NCBI RefSeq assembly: GCF_003860135.1
Contig: NZ_RQYN01000029.1
Location: forward strand, 1-36,542
Direction of reading: 5' to 3'
DNA length: 36,542 bases
Source: Tannerella forsythia
GTDB taxonomy: Bacteria; Bacteroidota; Bacteroidia; Bacteroidales; Tannerellaceae
How positions within the stretch are numbered: the stretch's first letter is position 1; each line of letters opens with the position of its first letter. Positions 22,384 through 30,530 of the stretch are shown here, one piece after another. The position numbers and the translations under genes are program-made. The notes beneath the pieces are model-generated. The model saw only the letters and a list, made by a program, of their open reading frames with translations, had not been told where the DNA came from and searched no databases.

Positions 22384-22425
22384 TTCTCGTTTGGAAATCC
22401 GGAGGCGTAGTGTGAAGAGTTGGAA

Positions 22426-22475
22426 AAATCCCTACAAATAGGGATTTCCCGGATGCCGGAAAAAGGCTTCCTTTG
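22426..22475 (+). promoter_or_regulatory. Palindromic operator and promoter of DUF4198 gene
   Basis: aaatcccta (22426-22434) and tagggattt (22439-22447) form a perfect 9-bp inverted repeat with a 4-bp spacer. TTCCTTTG at 22468-22475 is the likely -7 element, 29 bp after the start of the right half. The same right half and spacing is found at 4273/4302. Confidence 0.6.
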
Positions 22476-22504
22476 TACAAACAAATTATTTTATTCCATT
22501 CAAA

Positions 22505-23239
22505 ATGAATCTACAGAAAATAATCATCTCATGTTGCTTCTGCTTTCTTCTGCTGATCATTCCGCATGTGTCGAAGGCGCATACAATGTGGATCGAATCG
22601 TCTTATCAGGGGAATGTAGGTCAGGAACAGCAAGTCAAAATCTTTTTCGGCGAGTTTTCGATCGATATGATTACGCCTACGCAAAAATGGTTCTCGGATA
22701 TTGCCGATTGCAAGTTGATGCTTCTCTCTCCGAACGGAGAGAAAAAAGCGTTGTCGAAGGCTCAGGAAGAGAATTGTTACACGGCTTCGTTTACGCCTGA
22801 GGCCGAAGGTTGGTATCTGATTTATCTTGAACATCTCGTAAAAGACTTGTATGAAGGAATGCGTATTACGTATCAGGCGCTCTCGTGGGTAAAAGTGGGT
22901 ATCCCAACGGGATTGCCGGCCGTACTGTCACCTTTCAGTAACGGGAAGCTGATCCTTCCTCCACAGGTACCTTTTGAACTGAATGCTTCGACGGAGGTGA
23001 CACTCGTCAAAAACAGCGTACCGGTCGTTTCACAACGTTTCACGCTTACGGCAAATAACGGATGGCGGAAGAGCCTGCGGAGCGGCAAAGAATCGGGTAA
23101 GGCAAGCACGGAGCTGATCTTCTCTGCGAAGTATTTATACGAATGGAGCGAAAGCATCCCCGTCACCAACGATACGGAGAAGGTACAACCTGAACATCGT
23201 ACCGATTACGTGAATACGTGCTACTTCTTCCGTTTGTAG
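22505..23239 (+). CDS. DUF4198 periplasmic protein
   Basis: 244 residues with a signal peptide cleaved after VSKA (about residue 26), so the mature protein begins HTMWIES. The N-terminal His plus the following pattern (FFGEFSIDM, EAEGWYLIYLEH) fit the DUF4198 family, seen beside nickel, cobalt or zinc transporters. An N-terminal histidine after signal cleavage is a common metal (copper) ligand. It is followed by a CDF metal exporter at 23388. A role in periplasmic metal handling is likely but unproven. Confidence 0.75.
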   Translation: MNLQKIIISCCFCFLLLIIPHVSKAHTMWIESSYQGNVGQEQQVKIFFGEFSIDMITPTQKWFSDIADCKLMLLSPNGEKKALSKAQEENCYTASFTPEAEGWYLIYLEHLVKDLYEGMRITYQALSWVKVGIPTGLPAVLSPFSNGKLILPPQVPFELNASTEVTLVKNSVPVVSQRFTLTANNGWRKSLRSGKESGKASTELIFSAKYLYEWSESIPVTNDTEKVQPEHRTDYVNTCYFFRL

Positions 23240-23387
23240 GCCTTTTGGGGGGCTACAGGTGAGGATTGCCTCATACTACGCTTGTTCGCAATACCTGAAA
23301 ATAGGAGTCGCGAACGAGTAGTACATACGATCAATACATTTACAAAATACGTTTCGACTTTTGAATGAATCTTTAAATTAAAGAGAA

Positions 23388-24377
23388 ATGAAACACGATC
23401 ATGAAACAAAAAACGAGATGCGCAGGCATCATGGTCACGGCCATCACAAGCATGATCATCACCATCATGCACACCGGATAAGAGGACGGAAACTGTTGTG
23501 GGTAACGCTGCTGAATTTTTCGATCACGATTGTGCAGATTATTGGAGGAGTCCTTTCCAACAGTCTCTCTTTAATCTCGGATGCGATACACAATCTGGGT
23601 GATTCGTCGGCTATCTTCATCGCTTTTCTAGCCGGCAGACATGCTGAAAAACAGCCCGACGAACACAAGACGTTCGGCTATAAACGCATCGAAATCCTAG
23701 CGGCGCTTTTCAATGCTGTCGTGTTGATTGCCATTTGTATCTATCTGTTTTTCGAAGCTTATCAACGGTTTATGACACCTGAACCGATTAAAGGGAAGGT
23801 GATGCTTATTGTCGCCGTTTTCGGTTTGTTGGCCAATCTGATATCGGTTGTTGTACTGCACAAAGACAAATCACACAATCTGAATGTACGTGCCGCGTAC
23901 TTGCACCTGCTGGGTGATACGCTGTCGTCCGTGGCTGTCATAGCCGGAGGAATTGCCATCTGGATGTGGGAGCTGTATTGGCTTGACCCACTCATCACCG
24001 TATTGGTAGGCATATACATCATCCGTCATACATGGTCGATTATGCGGCAGACCGTCAATATCCTGATGCAGGCCACTCCCGACGGAATAGATGTCAATAC
24101 CGTGAAACGGAGGGTTGAGGAACTCCCCGAAGTAGAAAACATGCACCACCTCCATATCTGGCGGATGGACGACGATCATGTTCATCTCGAAGCACATGTG
24201 AATATCCGTACAGACTGCGTGTTATCTGCTGTACAGCCTGTCAGGAAACGTATTGAAAGGATGCTTTTCGAATCATTCGGTATTAACCATGTAACTCTTC
24301 AGATCGAATACAAAGGATGTCAGGGAGAAGACGGATTGATTCATCAAAGCGAACGGGTGCATACTACGCATAAGTGA
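23388..24377 (+). CDS. CDF family metal cation exporter (CzcD/ZitB type)
   Basis: 329 residues. The first 32 residues hold a dense His cluster (HHGHGHHKHDHHHHAH) that binds metal in the cytosol. Six membrane segments follow; segment II has SDAIHNLGDSS and segment V HLLGDTLSS, the H/D transport site of zinc exporters (Zn, Co, Cd). The cytoplasmic C-terminal domain (from about 230) carries HHLHIWRMDDDHVHLEAHV. It proton-antiports divalent metal out of the cell. It pairs with the DUF4198 gene, separated by 148 nt. Confidence 0.94.
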   Translation: MKHDHETKNEMRRHHGHGHHKHDHHHHAHRIRGRKLLWVTLLNFSITIVQIIGGVLSNSLSLISDAIHNLGDSSAIFIAFLAGRHAEKQPDEHKTFGYKRIEILAALFNAVVLIAICIYLFFEAYQRFMTPEPIKGKVMLIVAVFGLLANLISVVVLHKDKSHNLNVRAAYLHLLGDTLSSVAVIAGGIAIWMWELYWLDPLITVLVGIYIIRHTWSIMRQTVNILMQATPDGIDVNTVKRRVEELPEVENMHHLHIWRMDDDHVHLEAHVNIRTDCVLSAVQPVRKRIERMLFESFGINHVTLQIEYKGCQGEDGLIHQSERVHTTHK

Positions 24378-24412
24378 ACGGATGATCCGGATTCGTTCCG
24401 GCAAACATAGGC

Positions 24413-24445
24413 GGGTGTGTTATAACATGGCGTTTTGACACACCC
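24413..24445 (+). terminator. Stem-loop after the CDF gene
   Basis: gggtgtgt (24413-24420) and acacaccc (24438-24445) form a perfect 8-bp stem with a 17-nt loop. No U-run follows, so termination is uncertain. Confidence 0.35.
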
Positions 24446-24520
24446 TCATTATGCTTGACGGAACCGTGAAACGAAAGCCGATAACGGCGAGTTATGATCT
24501 TTCAGCGAAGATTTTTTCGT

Positions 24521-24528
24521 TATCTTTG
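24521..24528 (+). promoter_or_regulatory. -7 element directly before ribF
   Basis: TATCTTTG with only four bases (tgcc) before the ATG at 24533. Transcription from it would start at or within a few bases of the start codon. Confidence 0.5.
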
Positions 24529-24532
24529 TGCC

Positions 24533-25468
24533 ATGATCATCATACGCAATCCAGAAAAAAGGCAAGGAAATGCTTGGGCGGCGACAGTCGGATTTTTCGA
24601 TGGCGTTCATCAAGGACATCGTTTCCTGATCCGTGAACTGCGTCGTCTGGCCGATGAGCGTGGGCAGTCTGCCGCCGTTTTTACATTTCCGGTACATCCG
24701 CGTATCGTCCTACAGGCCGACTATCAGCCGAAATTGCTGAATTCGTTCGACGAGAAATTGAAACATCTGGCAACGACGGAGGCCGACTGTTGCGCCGTGC
24801 TTGACTTCACACGCGAATTGGCCGCTCTCTCAGCCCGTGAGTTTATCGAACAAGTTTTGTGGAAACAATGGGGTGTCCGCACCTTGTTGGTGGGGTACGA
24901 CCATCGTTTCGGACGCAACCGCGAAGAAGGCTTTGAGGAATATGCTGCTTACGGGAAAGCGTGCGGCATGGAAGTGCTGAAGGCCACTCTTTATCTCCCG
25001 TCGGAAGGTGAAGAAGCCGTGAGCTCATCGCGGATCAGGCAGTTTCTTGCCGAGTGCCGCGTAGAAGAAGCGGCGCAGATGCTGACGTACCCGTATCTTC
25101 TGAAAGGACATATCGTCGGTGGGCGTCAGATTGGCCGTACGATGGGATTCCCGACAGCCAACATCGAAGTCGACGAACCGTTCAAAGTCTGGCCGGGCCA
25201 TGGCGTCTATGCCGTATGGGTACACTTGCGCGGTACTCGTTACAAGGGGATGCTCTCCGTCGGCAACCGCCCAACGGTCGATGGTCAGTCGCTGACGGTC
25301 GAAGTCCATCTGTTGCATTTCTCCGACACCGTCTATGGTGAAGCAATCGAAGTCGAGTTCATCCGTTTCGTACGTCAGAACAGGAAGTTCAAAGACTTGG
25401 AAGCCTTGAAAGAACAGCTTGAGCTGGACCGGGAAGAAGTAGACCGTCTACTGCATCATCAACCGTGA
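24533..25468 (+). CDS. ribF: Bifunctional riboflavin kinase / FAD synthetase
   Basis: 311 residues from the ATG at 24533 (MIIIRNPEKRQGNAW). N-terminal nucleotidyltransferase domain with GFFDGVHQGH (HxGH motif, about 23-32) and the ISSSR-type motif AVSSSRIRQFL (about 166). C-terminal flavokinase domain from about 190 with GRTMGFPTANIEV (PTAN motif) and GMLSVGNRPTV. It converts riboflavin to FMN and FAD in the cytoplasm. The argE-like gene starts 21 nt later. Confidence 0.95.
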   Translation: MIIIRNPEKRQGNAWAATVGFFDGVHQGHRFLIRELRRLADERGQSAAVFTFPVHPRIVLQADYQPKLLNSFDEKLKHLATTEADCCAVLDFTRELAALSAREFIEQVLWKQWGVRTLLVGYDHRFGRNREEGFEEYAAYGKACGMEVLKATLYLPSEGEEAVSSSRIRQFLAECRVEEAAQMLTYPYLLKGHIVGGRQIGRTMGFPTANIEVDEPFKVWPGHGVYAVWVHLRGTRYKGMLSVGNRPTVDGQSLTVEVHLLHFSDTVYGEAIEVEFIRFVRQNRKFKDLEALKEQLELDREEVDRLLHHQP

Positions 25469-25489
25469 CGTAACGTATTGCACATCGAA

Positions 25490-26563
25490 ATGGAAACATA
25501 TTATCAGGCCATAGATTTGCTCAAAGAGATGATTAAGCGTTCTTCGTTTAGTCGTGAAGAAAGGGAGGTGGCCGATTTCTTACAGTCCGAATGGAAGGCT
25601 GCGGGGCACGTCGTACATCGTAAGGGGAATAACCTCTGGATGACTTCCCGGAACATCGATCTCTCCAATCCTACTATCCTGCTCAATTCGCACATCGATA
25701 CGGTCAGGCCCGTACAAGGTTGGACGAAAGACCCGTTCACTCCCTATGAAGACGACGAAACCGAGCGCCTCTATGGTTTGGGCAGCAACGATGCCGGTGC
25801 GAGTGTCGTCGCTCTTTATGCCGCATTTACTCAATTGTCGGCCAATGAACAGCCCTATAATCTGATTTTTCTGGCTTCGGCCGAAGAAGAGGTGTCCGGA
25901 CAGGGAGGAGTTGAAAGTGTTCTGCCCGAGTTGCCTCCGGTCGCGTTCGGTGTCGTGGGTGAACCGACCGGGATGCATCCGGCGATTGCCGAAAAAGGAC
26001 TGCTTGTGCTCGATTGTGTCAGCCACGGAAGAGCCGGTCATGCCGCTCGTAACGAAGGTCTCAACGCGATCTCCGAAGCCATGAAGGATATCGCGTGGTT
26101 TCATTCATACGCTTTTCCGCGTCGCAGCGACTTGTTGGGGGGCGTAAAAATGAGTGTGACGATGATCGAAGCCGGCACACAACACAATGTAGTGCCCGAC
26201 CGATGCCGGTTTACCGTCGATGTACGCACCAATGAACTTTATTCCAACCGGGAAGCGTTGGACGAAATACGAGCGCACGTCTCTTGCGACGTGACGCCCC
26301 GCAGCCTGCGTCTCAACTCGTCGCGTCTTGATACTGCGCATCCGTTTGTGCAACGTGCCGTGATGTTGGGGAAAGAACCGTTCGGTTCTCCCACGATGAG
26401 CGATCAGGCTTTGATGCCGTTTCCTACGGTGAAGATCGGGCCGGGCGATTCGGCACGTTCTCACAGCGCCGACGAATACATCGAGCTGCCGGAAATACGT
26501 GAAGCGATCACGCTTTATATCCGTTTATTGGATCAGCTCAGTATCAACTCTTTTCCATGTTGA
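25490..26563 (+). CDS. argE: M20 peptidase, acetylornithine/succinylornithine deacylase type
   Basis: 357 residues from the ATG at 25490. Zinc ligands: H68 in LLNSHIDTV, aspartate in LGSNDAGAS, the pair in SAEEEVSG, a late histidine in SARSHSADEYI. The dimerisation domain lies about 170-280. The closest role is ArgE, releasing ornithine from its N-acyl form; in Bacteroidales arginine synthesis uses N-succinyl intermediates (from memory), so desuccinylase is possible. A dipeptidase of the same fold cannot be excluded. It overlaps the flippase gene by seven bases. Confidence 0.8.
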   Translation: METYYQAIDLLKEMIKRSSFSREEREVADFLQSEWKAAGHVVHRKGNNLWMTSRNIDLSNPTILLNSHIDTVRPVQGWTKDPFTPYEDDETERLYGLGSNDAGASVVALYAAFTQLSANEQPYNLIFLASAEEEVSGQGGVESVLPELPPVAFGVVGEPTGMHPAIAEKGLLVLDCVSHGRAGHAARNEGLNAISEAMKDIAWFHSYAFPRRSDLLGGVKMSVTMIEAGTQHNVVPDRCRFTVDVRTNELYSNREALDEIRAHVSCDVTPRSLRLNSSRLDTAHPFVQRAVMLGKEPFGSPTMSDQALMPFPTVKIGPGDSARSHSADEYIELPEIREAITLYIRLLDQLSINSFPC

Positions 26564-27807
26564 AAAAAATCCTTGCGACAGTCGGAACGCGCTATGCGAT
26601 CGCTTTGCTCAACCTGCTGCTTATCCTGATTCACAGCCGGGTGCTGGGTAAGGATGGGATAGGGGTCGTCGGAGTGATTTATGCTTCGGTGAATCTGGCG
26701 GTTATCTTTAACAGTGTCCTCTGTGGCAATACGATCGTCTACTTTATGCATCGGCAGCCTTTCCGTACCGTCTTCTGGCCGACGTATGTATGGGCTTTCG
26801 TCGGTTCGGCGATTGCTTGTATCTGCATGGCGCTGCTGGGGATGCTTCCCGAAGGGTATGGCTTTATTGTTTACGGGCTATCTGTCCTGCTTTCGCTCGT
26901 AGCGGCGAATGCTCGTTTCCTGCTGGGTAAAGACCTGATCAAGGCGTTTAATACGGTTTTTATCATTCAGGGCGGGTTGTTGTTTTTTATCCTCGTAGGA
27001 CTCTACTTCGGACTGAACCAACGTGATGTGTCCGGGTATCTGTGGGGCCTTTTTCTGACGAATCTCATCGCATGGATGGTCAGTCTGGGATTGATGGTAA
27101 AGCCGTTCTTTCGTGTGCAGCACGAAAATCCGGCATTGGGTTCGTGGCTCAAAGGCGTGAAAGCGATGTTTATGTACGGTCTTTGGAGCAGTGCCGACAA
27201 TTTGGCCGAAGGGCTGACGACCCGTCTGAATTACTTTCTGTTGCAACGGTTTGGCGGATACGGACAGGTCGGGTTGTTGGATTCGGGCACGAAAATTTCC
27301 GAAAGTATCTGGCATATCAGTCACGGGGTGAGCTTTATCGCTTACAGTCAGATAGCCCGGACATCGGAGACCGAACGGCAGCGCAGCCTCACGCTGCGAC
27401 TGTTTAAGCTGACCTACTCAACACTGATCGTAGCCATGGCACTTATCCTCTGTTTGCCGGAGTGGGTCTATACGGATTATCTGTTTACGCCCGAATTTAC
27501 GGGAATTCGGAAGGTGATTGAGGCCTTGGCAGTCGGGATTGTGACTTTCGGCAGTAATCGTATCCTGAGCCATTACTTCATCGGGACGGGACGCGTGCGC
27601 GTCAGCGCCGTATGTTCCTGTGTCGGATTGCTTGTACTGCTGATAGCAGGAGGATTGCTGATTCCCGCTTACGGGGTGACCGGAGCGGCACTTTCTTCGA
27701 GTATCGCGTTTTCGGCCATGCTGCTTTTTTCCATTGTCGCGTTTCTCCGTCTTACCTCAACTCGCCCTGTTGAATTATTGCCGGGCGTGTTCCGCATCAA
27801 AAAGTAG
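26557..27807 (+). CDS. Polysaccharide/oligosaccharide flippase (Wzx-like)
   Basis: 416 residues, about twelve membrane segments, of the MOP (MATE/Wzx) superfamily. The opening MLKKILATVGTRYAIALLNL and the long hydrophobic run through AYGVTGAALSSSIAFSAMLL are typical. These proteins flip lipid-linked sugars across the inner membrane. There are no glycosyltransferase genes beside it, unlike most wzx genes, and it overlaps argE, so its partner pathway is not visible. Ends 64 nt before the convergent thiN gene. Confidence 0.8.
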   Translation: MLKKILATVGTRYAIALLNLLLILIHSRVLGKDGIGVVGVIYASVNLAVIFNSVLCGNTIVYFMHRQPFRTVFWPTYVWAFVGSAIACICMALLGMLPEGYGFIVYGLSVLLSLVAANARFLLGKDLIKAFNTVFIIQGGLLFFILVGLYFGLNQRDVSGYLWGLFLTNLIAWMVSLGLMVKPFFRVQHENPALGSWLKGVKAMFMYGLWSSADNLAEGLTTRLNYFLLQRFGGYGQVGLLDSGTKISESIWHISHGVSFIAYSQIARTSETERQRSLTLRLFKLTYSTLIVAMALILCLPEWVYTDYLFTPEFTGIRKVIEALAVGIVTFGSNRILSHYFIGTGRVRVSAVCSCVGLLVLLIAGGLLIPAYGVTGAALSSSIAFSAMLLFSIVAFLRLTSTRPVELLPGVFRIKK

Positions 27808-27871
27808 CTCTTTGAGCAGAAACGCCCGATTGGGCAGCTCCTTGAAGCATGCTTCCAACTGATACGCTCAG

Positions 27872-28516
27872 TCAATAGGCACGGAACACAATGACTTTGC
27901 CTTCCGTTTCTACTTCGAATTGATCGCTCAGCGCCTCGTTCAACGTGCCTTGCCACCAACGGGTGATGCGTTTTCGGGTTAGAGGCCAGCGTACGTTGCG
28001 GAGAGTTAACGGTTCGCTGTCTACACAAAAAACGGAAATCTGCTGTCCGGCATACGACGCAAAAGAGGTCTTTGCCGCGGCAGGTGTGAAGATGCCGTAG
28101 TCCGTACGCATCTCGACGGTTGCCTGGTCCATATAATCGGCCAACAGGCTGATGTTACCGAGTGTGTGATCTTCACGTTTCCCCGTGGCACCGACGATAA
28201 GTAGTCGGTGATGCCCCTGTTTGAGGGCATAACGTACCACCTTCGTCAGGTCATTCGTCTCCTGCTCCGATTCAAGATAGAGTCTGTCTGCCACTTGGTC
28301 GCGCGCCGTTTCGGAGATGGAATCGCCATCGCCTACCACGGCCAGCGGCATAAAGCCGGCGCGAAGGAGCGCGTCAGCAGCTCCGTCACAACAGATAATC
28401 CGGTCATGGAACTGTTCGATCGCCCCATACGCGGCCGGATGCGAAGGAAAGTCTCCGGCTGCCACAATGACCGTGTCGGGAGTCGATGCTATAGGATGTT
28501 TATGTGTGAAATTCAT
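27872..28516 (-). CDS. thiN: Thiamine pyrophosphokinase
   Basis: 214 residues. The typical motifs are IICCDGAADALLRAGFMPLAVVGDGDS-type (written here as CCDGAAD and VGDGDS), QETNDLTK and LIVGATGKREDHTLGN. It makes thiamine diphosphate from thiamine and ATP. The C-terminal half is the small beta domain that binds thiamine. It is transcribed alone on the minus strand. Confidence 0.93.
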   Translation of the reverse strand: MNFTHKHPIASTPDTVIVAAGDFPSHPAAYGAIEQFHDRIICCDGAADALLRAGFMPLAVVGDGDSISETARDQVADRLYLESEQETNDLTKVVRYALKQGHHRLLIVGATGKREDHTLGNISLLADYMDQATVEMRTDYGIFTPAAAKTSFASYAGQQISVFCVDSEPLTLRNVRWPLTRKRITRWWQGTLNEALSDQFEVETEGKVIVFRAY

Positions 28517-28539
28517 GAAAATGAGTGTTAAAAACGGTG

Positions 28540-28547
28540 CAAATGTA
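28540..28547 (-). promoter_or_regulatory. -7 element of thiN
   Basis: On the minus strand TACATTTG, 23 nt before the ATG at 28516. Confidence 0.5.
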
Positions 28548-28713
28548 AGATTTTATTTGGATAGTAAGGGCAAAGTTCAGACTTTTGCACCACCGTTTCA
28601 TTCCTCTGCCGCGTGGTTTCTACATCGTCGTTCTGAATCATACCGGCAAAAAAATATTTGTGCGGTAGAGGAAAAAGAGGAAAAAGAGCGAAACATTTTG
28701 TTCGCCTTATTTG

Positions 28714-28721
28714 TTACTTTG
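28714..28721 (+). promoter_or_regulatory. Possible -7 element of the Big_2 protein gene
   Basis: TTACTTTG, one mismatch to TAnnTTTG, 27 nt before the ATG at 28749. Confidence 0.4.
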
Positions 28722-28748
28722 TTAGTAATTAATTAAACAATAAAAGAC

Positions 28749-30374
28749 ATGAAAAAATTTACATTTACGTTTTATCTTGGAGCAATCCTCTGTATGATGG
28801 CTTTGCTTCCGAATGCAGCATGGGGGCAGTCTCCCAAACCCGGATGTACCTTGACCAGAGACACGATCCGAATAGATGTCGGTCAGTCCGATTCGGTCAA
28901 AGTGAATGTCATACCGAAAACAGACACGGTGGCGTGGAAGTCGAAAAACCCGCTGATTGCAACGGTAAAATATGCCGTATCCGACAGTACCTATGGTAAG
29001 ATTACCGGCATAAATCCGGGCAGAACGGAAATTGTGGTGACATCGCAAAGTAAGGTCAAAGACTCTTGTGTCGTCATTGTTTATGAGCCGGTCACGAGTG
29101 TAGAGCTGAAGGATAAAAAGGGGATGGATATCAAAGAACTCTATATGACTGTCGACAGCAAAGACACGCTTTACGCGAAGGTCAATCCGTCGGGAGCGAA
29201 TAAGAAAGTACGATTTTCCAGCCTGTCGGGACTTGCGACTGTCAACACATTCGATACCTTGGGGGTGATTACCGCGCGATCAAGGCCCGGGACGGTAAAG
29301 ATTGTCGTTACGGCCGGACATGAAGGCAACTTGAAAACCGATACGTGTCTGGTACACATTATCAATCCGGTGACGGAAGTTTCTTTTCCGGATATCAAAG
29401 ATACGGTCATAATGCACCTGCATCATAAAATGTTGTTGCGTGCCGTCGTCAAACCGGCCGATGCGGATGATACGAATTTGGCATGGTCGGTCGAAGGTGG
29501 GTCGGTGACGGCAACTCCCATGGCCGATGATACGAAAGTCGCTCGAATCGAATCCGTAGCCCCCGGAATATCGAAAGTGACGGCTATGGCGAAGAACGGA
29601 AAGTCCGCCACGTGTGTCTTTAAGGTGCTTCCACCCGCAGCTGTAGCAGGTTTATCGCTCGATAAGGACACGCTTTATATGGCTGTCGGAGAGCGTGACA
29701 CGTTGACGGCAAAAATCTTCCCGAACGATGCCTTTAAGAAGAAAGTGAAATGGTCGTCCACGAATGCGGCTTATGCGGCTGTTACGCCCGAGACGGATAC
29801 CACGGCTGTCGTATTGGCTAAGAAGCTCGGTATCGCACTGATCGTTGCCGAGTCGTTAGACGGAAGCTTTAAAGATACATGTTATGTGAGTGTGCTAGAA
29901 ACAATACCGGTCAAGGGTATCGATATAGACAGTACTTCCATCAGGTTAGCTGCCGGGAAGAAAGGCAAGCTGAACGCAACGATTAAGCCGACCAACGCCA
30001 CGAATAAGAAGGTGGTATGGACAAGTGGCAACACGGCTGTTGTAACGGTCGATTCATGTTATTTGACCGGAATAGCTTCGGGTGAGACCTGGGTGTATGT
30101 CCGCACTGTTGACGGAGGCTTCAGGGACTCTTGTAAGGTGACGATTTACGGTTCGAACGCCAATGAGAAAATTGTTGAGAACGTGGATATCTGGAGTTTC
30201 GATAACAGTTTACGCATCCGCACCGACAAAATGCGGCCGCTGGCTATTTATACGATTTCGGGCGCGCTCTACCGCAAAGAGAATGCCGTAGTCGGTGAGC
30301 GTATTATCACGCTGCCTAAGGGCGTTTACATTGTCGTGCTGGGCGATGTTCGCAAAAAAATCTTTGTGCAGTAA
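28749..30374 (+). CDS. Big_2 repeat surface protein with T9SS-like C-terminal domain
   Basis: 541 residues. A signal peptide ends at AAWGQ (about 26). Five bacterial Ig-like Big_2 domains follow (about 30-470), recognisable by their recurring YAKVNPSGANKKVRFSS / LTAKIFPNDAFKKKVKWSS / LNATIKPTNATNKKVVWTS strands and the DSCxV ends. The last 70 residues (from about 475: AIYTISGALYRKENAVVGER then LPKGVYIVV) match the type IX secretion sorting domain, so it is probably carried to the cell surface by the Por system. Adhesion or structural roles are usual for such proteins; none is shown here. Single gene with a strong terminator. Confidence 0.82.
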   Translation: MKKFTFTFYLGAILCMMALLPNAAWGQSPKPGCTLTRDTIRIDVGQSDSVKVNVIPKTDTVAWKSKNPLIATVKYAVSDSTYGKITGINPGRTEIVVTSQSKVKDSCVVIVYEPVTSVELKDKKGMDIKELYMTVDSKDTLYAKVNPSGANKKVRFSSLSGLATVNTFDTLGVITARSRPGTVKIVVTAGHEGNLKTDTCLVHIINPVTEVSFPDIKDTVIMHLHHKMLLRAVVKPADADDTNLAWSVEGGSVTATPMADDTKVARIESVAPGISKVTAMAKNGKSATCVFKVLPPAAVAGLSLDKDTLYMAVGERDTLTAKIFPNDAFKKKVKWSSTNAAYAAVTPETDTTAVVLAKKLGIALIVAESLDGSFKDTCYVSVLETIPVKGIDIDSTSIRLAAGKKGKLNATIKPTNATNKKVVWTSGNTAVVTVDSCYLTGIASGETWVYVRTVDGGFRDSCKVTIYGSNANEKIVENVDIWSFDNSLRIRTDKMRPLAIYTISGALYRKENAVVGERIITLPKGVYIVVLGDVRKKIFVQ

Positions 30375-30401
30375 GATTGTACATAGGTTGTTATTTTTGA
30401 A

Positions 30402-30441
30402 AGAGCCTGCCGGAAGCCATAGCCGAGCAGGCTCTCTTTTT
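30402..30441 (+). terminator. Rho-independent terminator
   Basis: agagcctgc and gcaggctct form a 9-bp stem with a 16-nt loop, followed by cttttt. It ends the Big_2 gene; the convergent radical SAM gene stops at 30531. Confidence 0.85.
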
Positions 30442-30530
30442 GGGTAAAGCTGCCTGAATGTCTAAATTTTCGCCCCCCGCTCAGCAAGGTGTATCTAGAA
30501 AGATATAAGTCTGATTATTAATAAATAACG

